A stretch of DNA of 64,000 bases from Isoetes taiwanensis (taxonomy: Eukaryota > Streptophyta > Lycopodiopsida > Isoetales > Isoetaceae): positions 11,856,716 to 11,920,715 of the forward strand of contig JAJEKV010000027.1 in assembly GCA_021234155.1 (NCBI GenBank). Reading direction: 5' to 3'. Positions 1 through 11,723 of the stretch are shown in pieces. The notes under the pieces are model-generated. The model had not been told where the DNA came from, searched no databases, and worked only from the letters and a program-made list of their open reading frames with translations. The translations under genes and the position numbers were made by a program. The stretch's first letter is position 1; each line of letters opens with the position of its first letter.

Positions 1-478
1 AGGAAGCAAGCTTCTATCATCCTTGCAAGATCAACAAATAACAGCACTTACAACAACCTAGAAAGCAAGCTTCTATCATCCTTGTTGCAACAATAAATAA
101 CAGCACTTGCAACAACGTTTAAAGTTAGAAATTGAGGATTGATTCAGGGATTTAGCTTTTGCAGCATGGCCTGGAGCAAAACCGTGGTGGATTCCGCTAT
201 GCTACTGGTTAAATGGATAATGGCACCGTTTGCACTTACCAAACCAGTTTATCTTCTATTTTGTGCCCACAATAAAATTAGGAGCCCAACAAATCAGGAT
301 CTCTTACAATAGAGAATAATCATAATAGCTCCATAATCAATAAATGTCCTGCGTACCTAGAATAAGAACCAAGCTTCTATCATCCTTGCAACAACAACAA
401 ATAACAACACTTACAAAATTGTACAAAGTTGAAAAATGAGGCTTGATTCAGGGATTTAGCTTTTGCAACATGGCCATC
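1..478 (+). repeat. Direct repeats downstream of the F-box gene
   Basis: The motif CAAGCTTCTATCATCC starts at about 8, 67 and 370. The copies at 67 and 370 stay similar for roughly 110 bp, through a shared 'GATTCAGGGATTTAGCTTTT' block ending in CATGGCC, so the period is about 303 bp. No reading frame is preserved. This stretch lies where the 3' part of the F-box/kelch gene would be expected, yet no kelch-coding exon is visible here; it is probably intron or intergenic repeat. Confidence 0.7.
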
Positions 479-718
479 ATATCTAAAAAAACGAACGATC
501 ATCAAATATAATATCTATAGAATAAAAAAACAAACAAACAAAAAAGAAAACAAACAAAAAACGGCTCCATACTGATTCATTTGCAGGAGATTTGCTCAAT
601 CAAGCTTCTTTACAATAGAAGGGAATGTTCTAGACAGAGGGAAGGATTTTACTCAGAAGACGGATTAAACTCTTATTGTCTTAAAATTTTGAGAGCTTTA
701 AGCTTTAAATCACGCATC

Positions 719-945
719 TGCTAATACATTAAATTAACATGCTTTGAAAACTAAAAAAAAGGAGGGAGGAAAAGGGACTTACTGCTCGGTAGAAGCAAGA
801 TATCAAGCTTGGGTTAACAATATGAATATACAGAGCCCATAATCAAATAGCCCTGCAAATCGGTGTGCTAATACAGCAAATTAACATGCTTTGAAAACTA
901 AAAAAAAGGGGGAAGGAAAAGGGACTTACTGCTCAGTAGAAGCAC
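719..945 (-). repeat. 146-bp tandem duplication that copies a splice donor
   Basis: The block from TGCTAATACA through ACTAAAAAAAAGG and GGGACTTACTGCTC to GTAGAAGCA occurs twice, at about 719-796 and 865-944. The minus-strand donor GTAAGT is at 924-929 in the inner copy and at 778-783 in the outer copy. The inner copy is fused to open F-box/kelch coding sequence; the outer copy keeps only a few bases of exon. It looks like a local duplication spanning the exon-intron boundary. Confidence 0.75.
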
Positions 946-1837
946 CATCAGTAGATCCTCTGCCACCACCTATAACATATATTTGCTTATCTAAGGGAAT
1001 TGCTGCAGAATGAGAACGACAGACCACCATGGATGCCACTTCAACCCAGCAATTTCTGCAATAACTATAATAATGAACTCTGCTTGAAGGTCTAGTACGC
1101 GGCTCCACAACATGCATCTCTGTATGATCACCGCCCAATACAAAGAGGGTACCATTTAACACAGCCACAGTGTCTATCTGCCACCAATCATAAGGATCAA
1201 CATGCACTTCTGGAGATGAGATATTTCTTTCTCTGGGAAGTGGAGGCAAACAACACCATGTACATGTCTCAAGATTAAAAATTTTAACTCTATTTCCATG
1301 GACCACAAAGCATATATGAGCCTGACCTAAATTGAGAGCTTTTCTGCTGTCATAAAAAACCTGTGATGAAAGTGTCTTCATCCATGCCCTAGAAATGAAT
1401 CTGTAAGATGGCTCATATTTGATAAAGGGAATCCTCATAAGACATAGCTGGGCTAGATCATCTGGAAGACCAGGAATTAATGCATCATCATGCGAGGAAG
1501 TTTTCAAACGTATCTGTGGAGATGATAATCCCAAAGTAAAATGGTCCCTCTTTTCTCTGCGGATCGAAACCCTAAAATGATCATCTTCAAAGAAATCAAA
1601 TCCGTCGTCTTCATGATCTTCTTCATCAGAATCAAATTCCTTCAGGGCAGGCCCAATCAGATTTGCACGCTGAAGACGGCGCTCCTGTTCTGCGCATAAA
1701 AACTCAGAGGTAGATTCCTCTTCATTTCTGTAAGAAGCGCTTCTGTATAATTTGTGCCAGCAGCCGAATTTACCACTGTTTTGGGATGAAAAAGAGATGG
1801 GTCGGAAGCCCAAGGTGCTGGTATTGCATCCCATCAA
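930..1837 (-). CDS. F-box/kelch-repeat protein, 5' exon
   Basis: Likely substrate receptor of an SCF ubiquitin ligase. The frame starts at 1837 (Met-Met-Gly) and is open for about 300 codons. Residues about 60-90 are acidic. An F-box follows at about 120-165, with 'LIPGLPDDLAQLCLMRIPF' matching the plant 'ALPDDLA..CL.R.P' F-box/kelch signature. Kelch-type blades come after it, including 'LFVLGGDHTE' and 'IYVIGGG'. The exon most likely ends at 930, because the next minus-strand bases are a good donor, GTAAGTCC (929-922); the few codons beyond are intron. The rest of the kelch propeller is not visible to the left and must lie outside the window or be lost. The family is related to the single-exon SKIP/SAGL1-like F-box proteins, but I cannot name an orthologue. 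Intact over the visible part. Confidence 0.8.
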
Positions 1838-2355
1838 GGATTCGAAAGGAAGAAAATCCCATGGGCCAAAAAGTGGAGCAGAAAAGAATCAGGTGCATGC
1901 ATGACCGGATCAGGTTCTTCCTCGCTTGCCGCTGTTGGATCGTCTACGTCTAAGGCCGGTCTGTAGAAAATGGATCCGACAACTGGAAGGGAAACCATAG
2001 ACGACCATCTCCTTGGATCTTCATCTCTGCATCCGGACTTATCATTCTCTCTGTCGTTTAAACCACCCTCAACTACCCTACCCTACCGCCATATCCCGTC
2101 GTTAAGACAGGATCCGTTTCTGGAACTGGCAGCAGGGAATCCGTTTGGGTTCTAGGGCCTATTAAGTAAGAGAGCCGCATTCCGGCATGAACATGGCAAA
2201 TGGTTTGCTATGGTAATAGAACTTCCTCCGGACACCCGGCACCCGACTGCACAGTTGAGGCCCAAAAAATTCGCACAGAAGCGCCATAGCCGCCAGACCT
2301 CTCCGCTCGAACCCGCAGCCTCCCAACCCGATGCCATGTGGCGAGGATTAATCTG
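1838..2355. other. Upstream region of the F-box gene
   Basis: Expected promoter and 5' UTR of the minus-strand F-box/kelch gene. A 61-codon plus-strand frame (1970-2155) and a 76-codon minus-strand frame lie here. Neither shows a recognisable domain or splice context, so I do not call them. No clear TATA box is seen. Confidence 0.4.
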
Positions 2356-2465
2356 AGCCATCCATTCTAGGGCTAGATGCACTACTTACGGTATAACATT
2401 ATAATATAAGAGCCATCCATTCTAGGACTCGATGCACTACTTACGGTATAACATTATAATATAAG
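2356..2465 (+). repeat. 55-bp tandem duplication
   Basis: AGCCATCCATTCTAGG...ATAATATAAG occurs twice head to tail (2356-2410 and 2411-2465) with about three differences. It directly abuts the truncated 5' end of the LINE that follows, so it may have arisen with that insertion. Confidence 0.85.
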
Positions 2466-2469
2466 ATAA

Positions 2470-4541
2470 GATGCTGTTAAAATTGGGTTGCGGGAAATTT
2501 TTTACTGGAAGTGTTAAGAGATTACCGCATGGGCCTCTGTTCTTCTCAACGGGGAGTCCTCTCCTATATTCGACATCGAAAGAGGCATTAGACAGGGATG
2601 CCCACTAGCCCCATTTTTATTTAACATAGCAGCAGAAGCTTTCTCACAGCTATTTCTACAGGCCTCAAGGGATGGTCTAGTAGAAGGTCTTCAAATGGGG
2701 GATGGATCTCAGCAGATATGCAATCAATACGCAGATGACTCTTTTTTTTTCTAGTAGCAGAGGAGAGCAATCTAAAGAATGCCAGTCAGTTGTTAGACAC
2801 TTTCTCCTTGGCCTCAGGATGTCTCATCAAATGGAAGAAATGCTTTCTACAAGAATGGGTCTGGGAAGGACCACATCCCGTGTTTTAGAGCGCCTCCCGT
2901 GGAAAATCATAAAAGTCGGGAGTATTCTAACCTTCTTAGAATCCCAGTGGGAATTAAAGTACCCTCAACAAAAGTATGGGATGAGATGATATTAGGATTA
3001 CAGAAGCATCCGAATTGGTGGAAAGTCGCAAAACTATCACCGGGTCGGGATATAGTAGTAGCAAAGCATGTCTTTGTCGGCAAAGACGCACATCTATGTC
3101 TCATCTCTCCTCATAGCCCCACCAGAGAAAGTAAAAGAAATGGAAGGGACAATTAGAAACTTTGTGTGGGGAGGCAGAGGAAGGAGCACTAGTGAAAATA
3201 GCATGGTGGAAACGTAAAAGAGATAAGGAAGAAGGGGGAATAGGCATGATTGACTTAGCCCTACAAAGCAAAATACTAGTAGCCAAATTCATGTGGAATA
3301 TTTTAGAGGAGAAAACGAAGTCACCAGGCCTCCAACTCATAACGCAGGCCATACGTTTCTCCTGCACACATGCTAAAGTATCAGCACAAGTATCTCTTCC
3401 ATGGTCTCTATTTTATGGCTTGAAACCAAGTTCTAAGGCCTCACCGCTTCTTAAGAGGTCTCATTTCAAGCGTGGGGCGTGGTGAAAAAAGCTCTTCACA
3501 TTGAATATCAAGAATTGTGCAAATGAAGTACTATTCCACCATGGTGGATTCCAAATCAACTACCGCTTAATAAGAATGGTCCTCCGGGCCTTTTAGGCGA
3601 CATCGAGTGGTGAGAAGATGGATCACCGTGGCATTGGTTCGTGTGCAATGTGGTATGAAGGTGGTCGAGTTAACGTAATGGATGGTATTCAAGCAAATTC
3701 GGCCTCCGAATAACGACAAAACAATGTGGGAATGTATTGCAGTAAGTCTTCCAAACCACATAAATTGCACGAGTAAGAAACCTTGGGTTCTCGATCAATC
3801 TTTGCAGGCGGGGTCATTTGTGAAATCAACATATAAGTGTCTGAAGACAAAAGGTACTTTATCGCTACCAGCTCAATGGAATGTGCAAGTCACTGACACA
3901 CAGTTGAAGGAAATTTGGAGGGGTGTATGGATAAAACATCTCCCTCCTCGAGTGAATTCTTTTTTTATGGCAAGTAATTCATAGGGTTCCTATGGTAAAC
4001 AGAAGGGTATCCAAATTCAAAGCTGACGTGAGCCCTCTATGTCCATTGTGCAAGATGGATGAAGAGTCTCTGAAACATTGCTTAGTAGAGTGCACTGACC
4101 TGCAAGTTGTGTGGTCGTGGTGCATGGATATGTTCAACAATACACTAGGGACCAAGGATCTCCTTCTAGGTAGATATCCAGTAGAATGGCCAGTCTCAAA
4201 ACGCAAAGCTTTTCATATTGTCAAATCATGGGCATTATGGGTCATATGGAAAAGGCGTAATTCTTTCACTCTAGGCAAAGAGGCATATACTACAGCCACA
4301 CAAATACTGCACATGCTCATAGAGAAGCTTAGAAAGTTCAAATGTGTGGTCGAAGGTGATGTTTCCCTTGTTTGGGAGACTTTCATCAAGCTACCACCTT
4401 AAGAAGAAGGCATCTACATTCATTCTAAAAGGGCTTTGTAGCTATCCCCTCTTCAAACTTGTTCAGGAGGGTGTCTATCTGCTGTAAGGCTGTGTAATAG
4501 TTTACCTATAAATGGAAAATTCTTTATCCTTCAAAAAAAAA
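2470..4541 (+). mobile_element. LINE-A: 5'-truncated L1-type retrotransposon, degenerate
   Basis: Only the second half of ORF2 remains. Frame fragments in order: reverse transcriptase with 'GIRQGCPLAPFLF' and the catalytic 'YADDSFFF' (about 2570-2750), the thumb/linker region with 'NFVWGG' near 3155, and the C-terminal zinc-binding domain of plant L1 reverse transcriptases ('LCPLCKMDEESLKHCLVEC', about 4030-4095). Several frameshifts separate the pieces, so it is dead. The 3' end is a tract of nine As after 'ATCCTTC' near 4541. No endonuclease or ORF1 is present. A target duplication could not be read. Its 3' end abuts a segment that is repeated at 9690. Confidence 0.9.
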
Positions 4542-4542
4542 A

Positions 4543-5254
4543 TAATAATGATTATCGCTGATGCTAACATGCGGATTTCCCACATAAAATAGCAGCGGTA
4601 AGTAAACAATTGTGTTTTCACTTTAAGTTCTGAACAGTTCCAATGTTATAACAAAGATTTTAGCAATTTAGGAGTATGGAAGCTTCATGCTTATTTTCCC
4701 AAGAGCATCCCCTAAAACGCACCATTTAGAGTGCTATATGCCGCCATTCGATGGGAAGTAGCAGGAGCATTATCGTCTTGCTATTTCAGCGTTTTTAGCA
4801 GGTTATTTAAACAAGAAACTTCTGTCGAATTCTGCTAGACTTTTTGTCGCAGAAATGTACCCGAAAAAACTTTGGAATGCTGGAAATATAGCAAGGGAGG
4901 TGGGGAGGTGATTTTTTTGGTATACAAGATTGTTCCTTCTAGAAACATTATGGGCATGTCAACATGCACGTCAACATCATGTTGATATGCCCAGAATACT
5001 TTCAAAAGGAACATTCTGGTTACGTGGAAGCAGGTTAGGCTTCATTCTGTGGCAGTGAATCTCACCTAGAATGCAAGTAAATAAAATAGAATGCTAGGTA
5101 AATAAGTCAGAATTCAAGTATGGATAAATCGCTAGAAGAGAGGGTAAATCAGTCTGGAACAAACAAAATGCTAGGTAAATCTCACCGAGAATGCAAGTAA
5201 ATTAAACAGAATGCTAAGTAAATAAGTCAGAATTCAAGTAAATTAGTCACAATA
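4543..5254 (+). repeat. Partial copy of the foldback-element inner segment
   Basis: About 700 bp from ATAATAATGATTATCGCTG to AATTAGTCACAAT is a direct, high-identity copy of 9690-10262. It includes nearly two units of a tandem repeat containing 'AATCTCACC.AGAATGCAAGT' (starts near 5057 and 5176). The left end abuts the poly(A) of LINE-A and the right end lies just before the target duplication of LINE-B. Confidence 0.85.
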
Positions 5255-5278
5255 CACGTTCACATTACAAACCATTAT

Positions 5279-7397
5279 CTCAAACTTGACTTTGCCAAGG
5301 CATATGACAGTGTGGATTGGGGTTTTTTAGAGAAGTGTTTATTGGCTTTAGGGTTTGGTATCCCATTCACAAGAGATGTCATGAAGTTGCATACTTCAGC
5401 AAGATCTACAGTACTCTTCCAGGGAGAGCCCTATGTTGTCTTTCCTGTTGGTAGAGGAGTTCGTCAAGGTTGCCCCTTGGCTCCATTGCTTTTTACAATA
5501 GTGGCAGAGGTGCTTTCACAATTATTTTCTAGTGCTGCTGAGGATGATGTGATCAGGGGTCTTCCTATGGAAAATGGCTCTCAAGAAATTATTAATCAGT
5601 ATGCAGATGATACCTTTCTATTTTTGAAAGCAGATGCTGATAATCTCCAAAATGCAAAGCTTCTGCTTGACACATTTTCCTTAGCCTCTAGAGTTTTGGT
5701 CGGTTGGCAAAAGTGTTCTGCTTTGTGGACTCTAGATGATGAAGTCCCACCATGTGTTCTTGCTTACCCCTGGAAGGTGTTGCCTCATGGGAAGGCAACC
5801 AAGCTTCTTGGTATCCCAGTGGGTATTCATGTTTCAACTTCTGATGCTTGGGATGTTATAATCGAGGGGTTGCGAGGCACCTTTTTGGTGGGATACGGCT
5901 AAGCTATCTATGCCCGGAAGGGTAACAGCTTGCTAAGCATGTCTTAAGCAACACACATGTCTATATGGCTTCTCGCCATTCTTGCTTCCCACTCAAAGTT
6001 TCGGGAGATTGTGGGTGTTGTTAGAAACTTTATCCGGGGGTGGAAATGAAGCGTGTAGTGGTGAAGGTTGCATGGTCTAAGTGTATAAAACCTAAGTCCA
6101 CTGGAGGTTTGGGCATGACAGATTTCCATTTGCGAGTAAGGTTATGATCTCAAAATTCATTTGGCGGCTTCTCGAGGTAAGGATGATTCTCCCGGTTACG
6201 GCTTATTGCACAAAGGCTCTTACCTCATCAGATCCCTTTGGTAAAGTCACACTCAAACCTGTTCTTCCATGGAGTTTATTTTATGAGTTGCGCCTTATCA
6301 TAATGCTTCTCCATTCTTAAAGGGATTGTTAGATTCCCGGCACAATATCAAAACTTTATTTCACATCAGTCCAAACCGTGTACAGTTGATCGCACCTTGT
6401 TGGTGGATCCCTCTCGGTAGACAATCAACCACTTTGCTTTACAAAGGCACCCATTGACTCAAAGACGTTGGAAAAGTGCCGGAATCTTAACTATTGCAAA
6501 GATGGTATGACTCGTGCCAGATTCTTCGACATGGGAGGCTTTTTCGGTTAAAGTTTCTATTGGGGCTTATGGGATAGAGTTCTTTGGCAAAAAGTTGCTG
6601 ATTTTCTACAGCCTATTATGCCACACCAAGAAGATATTTTGGTATGGGTTTGTCATGAAGAAATTAAGGAGTGCAAACTTGTGAACTCTATGTATCGGGC
6701 TTGTTGCTTGATACCGATATTCTTCCTCCGCCTAATAAGTGGTCTCTTCAACTTCCTCCTCTTCAATGGGCGTAAGGTGTGGTCTTGGGCATGGGACAAG
6801 CTACTTCATCCTAAAGTGGCGCTTCTTTGGTGGCGATTCTTCATAGGTGTCTGCTGGGTTAATGTGCTTGTCCATAAGTTTAACCCTAGAATATCAAATC
6901 GGTGTCCAAAGATGCAAGCGTGGATTTGAGACCATTGAGCATTGCTTTTCATGTGTGAACACCTTAGACAGTATGGGACTGGTTTGTTTTCCTTTTTCGT
7001 GGTTTCACTAACAAGTCAACAACCGCTTTTGGCAATTTACCCAAGTACACAGACCAGAGTTACAAGGCCGGCTTTTCATCTAGCAGCAGGATGGTTGCTT
7101 TGGACTATCTGGAAAAGACGAAGATTGGTAATCTTCAAAGGTCTGGATGTGGCAGATAATCGTGTTCTCCAAGAAGCTCAAGGTTACATTGTAAAGTCGT
7201 ATCATTGTTCTTCACTTGCCCTTCGCAAGAGGCGATTGATTTTTGAGGAGTTTTTGGATGTGCACTCTTATGCTTAGGCAGGTTGCTTCACTCGGTGGGT
7301 CTCCGCTTATCCGCTGAGATTTTATTCCTGTCTCTGCATTTATACTTGTATTTGACTCTTTGATTGAATAAAGTCTGACGTCCTTCAACAAAAAAAA
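5279..7397 (+). mobile_element. LINE-B: 5'-truncated L1-type retrotransposon with intact target duplication
   Basis: The insert begins inside reverse transcriptase ('LDFAKAYDSVDWGFL', which carries the first catalytic Asp) and has an open frame at 5312-5902 with 'RQGCPLAPLLF' and 'QYADDTFLF'. After frameshifts it continues with 'WAWDKLLHPKVALLWW' (6780-6830) and ends after the frame 'FEEFLDVHSYA', an AATAAA signal near 7366 and a short poly(A). A 17-bp target duplication, ACATTACAAACCATTAT, flanks it at 5262-5278 and 7398-7414. The element is about 2.1 kb of a full length near 6 kb. The same family left a shorter copy at 58690-59045 with a nearly identical 3' end. Confidence 0.95.
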
Positions 7398-7465
7398 ACA
7401 TTACAAACCATTATATGAACTAGCATCAAGCATAAAAGTGTAATGTAAAGAGATCAATCAAATAC

Positions 7466-7624
7466 CTTGTTTTGAGACCTGTCTAATGCAATCACCTCCC
7501 CATTATCATGTATTAATATAAAAATTACAGTAGTTTTGTCCTCTGGAGTAGCACACATATCCAGATTTCTATCCTCAGATATTACCAAGTGTATCAGCTC
7601 CAAGACGAATTTTATTCTCAACCT
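7466..7624 (-). CDS. Possible exon of an unrecognised gene
   Basis: On the minus strand about 52 codons are open, including 'LVISEDRNLDMCATPEDKTT' and 'GEVIALDRSQNK', ending at a plausible donor GTATTTG (7465-7459). A possible acceptor AG lies just before 7624. I do not recognise the protein. LINE-B lies in what would be the following intron. It could be a gene fragment or chance. Confidence 0.25.
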
Positions 7625-8939
7625 CTTTCACCATCCATTATGTAACAACTATTAACATTTATTACAATGCACTTCAACCATTGGAATTAATTAATTTCCC
7701 GCAAATCCCTTGTTGTTTTTATGGATATTCGTACGAGGCTAGGACTACTGGATGGGAGTTTAGAACCCGTGAAAATATACAAATTGTACATGTTGTTGGC
7801 ACATATGGCTATTTATAGTTGGACTATGATTTATCATACATATACATTGACGGAATCGGATTTTGACAGAAAATTTTGCCAAACTTCCCGGCGGCAGAAA
7901 AAGTTATTCACACTTAGACGATAATATCTCGAGTGTTATGTAACATTATTGTCTGATTTTTGAAATGACTATCAAGAAACTTGTGGAAATAAATTTGGCC
8001 TAATCTGAAACTATGGTGATGGAGAAATACATGTTCAAAGTGGATAACATTTTCTGTCAGGACTATAAGAAAAACCAGCAAACAATTTTTTGGATCTTGA
8101 TTTCAATAAGGTTTTTTTGTATTGTCCACATCCAAATGGGCAGATATATCCCATTATCTTTCTCCTCCTCAACCGAGATATGGTGCTGATGTCACTTGCT
8201 ATGAATCAGTTAAGCAGAGTGGAAGCCCCAACTTCCATTCCATGTTGTAGAGCAGGCCACCTGGTGTGACCAAACCATGGAAGAAAAATGAAACCCAACT
8301 TTATATGTTGTAAAAGCAAGTTAGACTTCATTCTGCCGCGAGATCCAATTATGCCACGCCACGTGGCATAAATTCCTCACCAAGAACATCAATAAAAAGG
8401 TAGGGCCGCTGGCGTTCTTCCGTTCTAGTGAGCTTCAGACTGATTTACCGTCTCTTATAGCAATTTATCCATTCTGACTAATTTACTTGCATTCTGACTT
8501 ATTTACCTAGCCTTCTGTTTGTTTACTTGCATTCTAGGTGAGATTTACCTAGCATTTTGTTTGTTCCAGACTGATTTACCCTCTCTTCTAGCGATGATTG
8601 CTAATTTAGTCCCTCGCTAGCGAAGTATATGTTAAGTATATATACATAAATAGAATTAAGATTTAGAGCTATAGTAAAGTGTTATACATATGTAGTTTAT
8701 GTTTTCCGTGTACAATATTTAAATGCATCTCTTTATTTCAATGCATTTATTTCTAGATGCTTGATATCTTGCAACTTGCATAAGAGTTGGTTTTTAGTTC
8801 AATTTGCAACACAATAAAGGGGATTTCTTTTATATTTTTCTACACTTTTCTCTATGGTTTTTATATTCACAACAGACGGGAAAATCTACATTTTTTTTGC
8901 GGAAACAGTGAAAGTGCCTAGATGTACTCCTTCATCTCT

Positions 8940-9148
8940 CAGATAGTCCGTACGATTGCAAACAATCCTTCTCTAAGTGTTGAGCATGTAATATTGTAGT
9001 TCTTTTCCATAAAATTAATGAATTTACATGTCAATGGAATCCCAAGGCGATCTTCCAGCTCCCAGAGGCACTCACACATCTGTTTGTTAATACCATCTAC
9101 ATCAACACAATGGCCACTTCCATCATTTAGGCGATGGTACAGCGTCAC
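8940..9148 (-). CDS. Possible exon inside the foldback loop, unrecognised
   Basis: The minus-strand frame reads 'YHRLNDGSGHCVDVDGINK' and 'ECLWELEDRLGIPLTCKFI', which has protein-like composition. It has no recognised domain. The frame runs out at 8939, and a GT (GTACGG) a few codons earlier could be a donor. If real it would be a gene fragment carried by the inverted-repeat element. Confidence 0.25.
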
Positions 9149-9533
9149 TGCTCATATGGCCGAGGCTGACATCAACTTGGTCTTCACTGTTTTTCAAAAG
9201 GAGATCGATGTGGATGCTCAACTTTGAGGCTCGAATGAAGATGTTCGACCAATGTCTCAATCTTCTCAACAATTGATTTTACAAATCAGTGACATGAATT
9301 CATCGTGTTTGCAACATTTACCTTCCCTACGACTTTCGTGCTAATACATTAAGAAGGCGGGGTATCTATTCAAAATTGATATGTACCTCCAAATGTTGAT
9401 AAGAAGCCATAAATTTTGCTTATTATGTGATCCCAAATTGATATTGGCATTGTGAAAGAATTCGAATTCTCATCAATTTGGGAATGATAATCCTACAGTG
9501 GGTATGGCAGTCAAGATTTTAATGCTCTAACAT

Positions 9534-9630
9534 GTAGACGCATGTAGGCGAAGGTATAAATGAATGCCAATGCTATCACTAACGCGTAGATGCATGTAGA
9601 CGAAGGTATAAATGAATGCCAATACTATCA
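9534..9630 (+). repeat. 45-bp unit duplicated with a 52-bp period
   Basis: GTAGACGCATGTAGGCGAAG...CTATCA (9534-9578) is repeated at 9586-9630 with few changes. No coding content. Confidence 0.8.
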
Positions 9631-11350
9631 GCTATCCAAAAAAAAGAAGGTGGCGAAAAATAACACAATTTGGGTAATAGGATGGGCGATAATAATGATT
9701 ATTGCTGATGCTAACATGCTGATTTCCCACATAAAATAGCAGCGGTGAGTAAACAATTGTGTTTTCACTTTAAGTTCTGAATAGTTCCAATGTTATAACA
9801 AAGGTTTTAGCAATTTAGGAGTATGGAAGTTTCATTCTTATTTGCCCAAGAGCATCCCTAAAACGCACCATTTAGAGTGCTATATGCCGCCATTCGATGG
9901 GAAGTAGCAGGAGCATTGTCGTCTTGCTATTTCAGTGTTTTTAGCAGGTTATTTAAACAAGAAACTTCTGTCAAATTCTGCCAGACTTTTTGTCGCAGAA
10001 ATGTACCGAAAAAACTTTGAAATGCCGGAAATATAGCAGGGGAGGTGGGGAGGTGATTTTTTTGGTATACAAGATTGTTCCTTCTAGAAACATTGCACAT
10101 CGACATCATGTCGATATGCCCAGAATACTTTCAAAAGGAACATTCTTGTTATGTGGAAGCATGTTAGGTTTCATTCTGTGGCAGTAAATCTCACCTAGAA
10201 TGCAAGTAAATAAAATAGAATGCTAGGTAAATAAGTCAGAATTCAAGTAAATTAGTCACAATGTTGGGTAAATCGCTAGAAGAGAGGGTAAATCAGTCTG
10301 GAACAAACATGCTAGGTAAATCTCACCAAGAATGCAAGTAAATCAAACAGAATGCTAATTTAATAAGTCAGAATTCAAGTCAATTAGTCACAATGTTGGA
10401 TAAATCGCTAGAAGAGAGGGTAAATCAGTCTGGAACAAACAGAATGGTAGGTAAATCTCACCTAGAATGCAAGTAAACAAACAAAAGGCTAGGTAAATAA
10501 GTCAGAATGCAAGTAAATTAGTCAGAATGGATAACTTGCTAGAAGAGACGGTATATCAGTCTGAAGCTCATCAGAACGGAAGAACGCCAACGGCCCTACT
10601 TTTTTTATTGATGTTCTTGGTGAGGAATTTATGCCACGTGGCGTGGCAGAATCGGATCTCGCGGCAGAATGAAGTCTAACTTGCTTTTACATAACATATA
10701 AAGTTGGGTTTCATTTTTCTTCCATGGTGCATTTTGGTCACACCAGGTGGCCTGGTCCACAACATGGAATGGAAGTTGGCGCTTCCATTCTGCTTAACTG
10801 ATTCATAGCAAGTGACATCAGCACCATATCTCGGTTGAGGAGGAGAAAGATAATGGGATTAGATATTTGCCCATTTGGATGTGGACAATAAGACTTGTAG
10901 TAGCTGAAATCACACAAAAAAACCTTATTGAAACCAAGATCCAAAAAATTGTTTGCTGGTTTTTCTTATAGTCCTGACAGAAAATGTTATCCACTTTGAA
11001 CATGTATTTCTCCATCACTGTAGTTTCAGATTAAGCCAAATTTATTTCCACAAGTTTCTTGATAGTCATTTCAAAAATCAGACAACAATGTTACATAACA
11101 CTCGAGATATTATCATCTAGGTGTGAATAACTTTTTCTGCCGCCAGTAAGGAAAATTCAATTGCCTAAATAGCTACAAAGAAAAGACTGAATTGTACTTG
11201 AAAACAAAATCCAAGAATAAATTGACAGGCATGCAAAAGGAACACCCATTTAATATCACTAATTTCATGCAATAGATTCTTACTGGCTATAAGGATTGAT
11301 GCACAACTGAGCCTGAATGTCACTTCTGTTTGAATCATGAAGAAAGGATC

Positions 11351-11640
11351 TTAGCATTGCATGGCTATGTTCCCAACTCCCAGAGATAACCCACCAAGCA
11401 TGGCAATCGCAGCAGCAGGACCATTGTCCTGAAAATTTCTTACAAACTCTTCCGATTTGGGCTGAGAAGCCTTGGTGCAGGCCGGAACTCTGGATTTAGG
11501 GATTTCGACTCTGTTTTTGTAACTATTTAAGGCAAACAAACGAAGTGCCTCTGGGCTCCCCAAATTGGCTAATTATTTGCCCAAGATACAACGCCTGCAA
11601 GGTAAGTTCTATATCCAAGAGATACCACGGATTTCTGAAG
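11351..11640 (-). pseudogene. Ureide permease-like fragment
   Basis: A minus-strand frame contains 'QDNGPAAAIAMLGG' followed by 'LSLGVGNIAMQ'. This matches the ureide permease (UPS) signature Q(D/E)N.P....AM.GG..LS.GN..TQ that precedes the second membrane helix. A second frame just upstream (11530-11640) has 'WYLLDIELT' and 'LYLGQIISQFGE', comparable to the preceding 'YLDYS.TN...A...GQIG' region. The two pieces are in different frames and the frame ends straight after MQC instead of continuing into the next helix. UPS proteins move allantoin and pyrimidines and have about 400 residues, so this is a fragment of about one sixth. Confidence 0.45.
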
Positions 11641-11723
11641 ACGGTTCTAGCCTCTGCCTTCTCTGCATAAATAAAAAATCGAGTAAATTTGAGCTTCCCC
11701 CCAAGCAGTTCTGCAGAGCACAT

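Larger units (their letters stand above)
7890..11144. mobile_element. Foldback-like element with about 0.7-kb inverted arms
   Basis: The left arm (7890-8595) and right arm (about 10405-11144) are inverted copies. Both outer ends read GGCGGCAGAAAAAGTTATTC going inward. The arms share whole stretches, for example TGGAGAAATACATGTTCAAA and a short palindrome GCCACGTGGC. The inner ends carry a tandem repeat with a period of 130-135 bp (starts at about 10185, 10317 and 10452) containing 'GTAAATCAGTCTGGAAC'. The loop (8596-10404) holds a possible coding segment at 8940-9148. No transposase frame and no clear target duplication were found. A foldback element or a non-autonomous MULE with captured DNA are both possible. 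Confidence 0.7.

Noticed and set aside
1970-2382. 61-codon plus frame and 76-codon minus frame upstream of the F-box gene
   Set aside because: No domain, no splice sites and no similarity to anything else in the window; likely chance.
7870-11165. Target duplication for the foldback element
   Set aside because: The 8-10 bases outside each arm (ACTTCCC and AGTAAGG) do not match, so no superfamily can be assigned.
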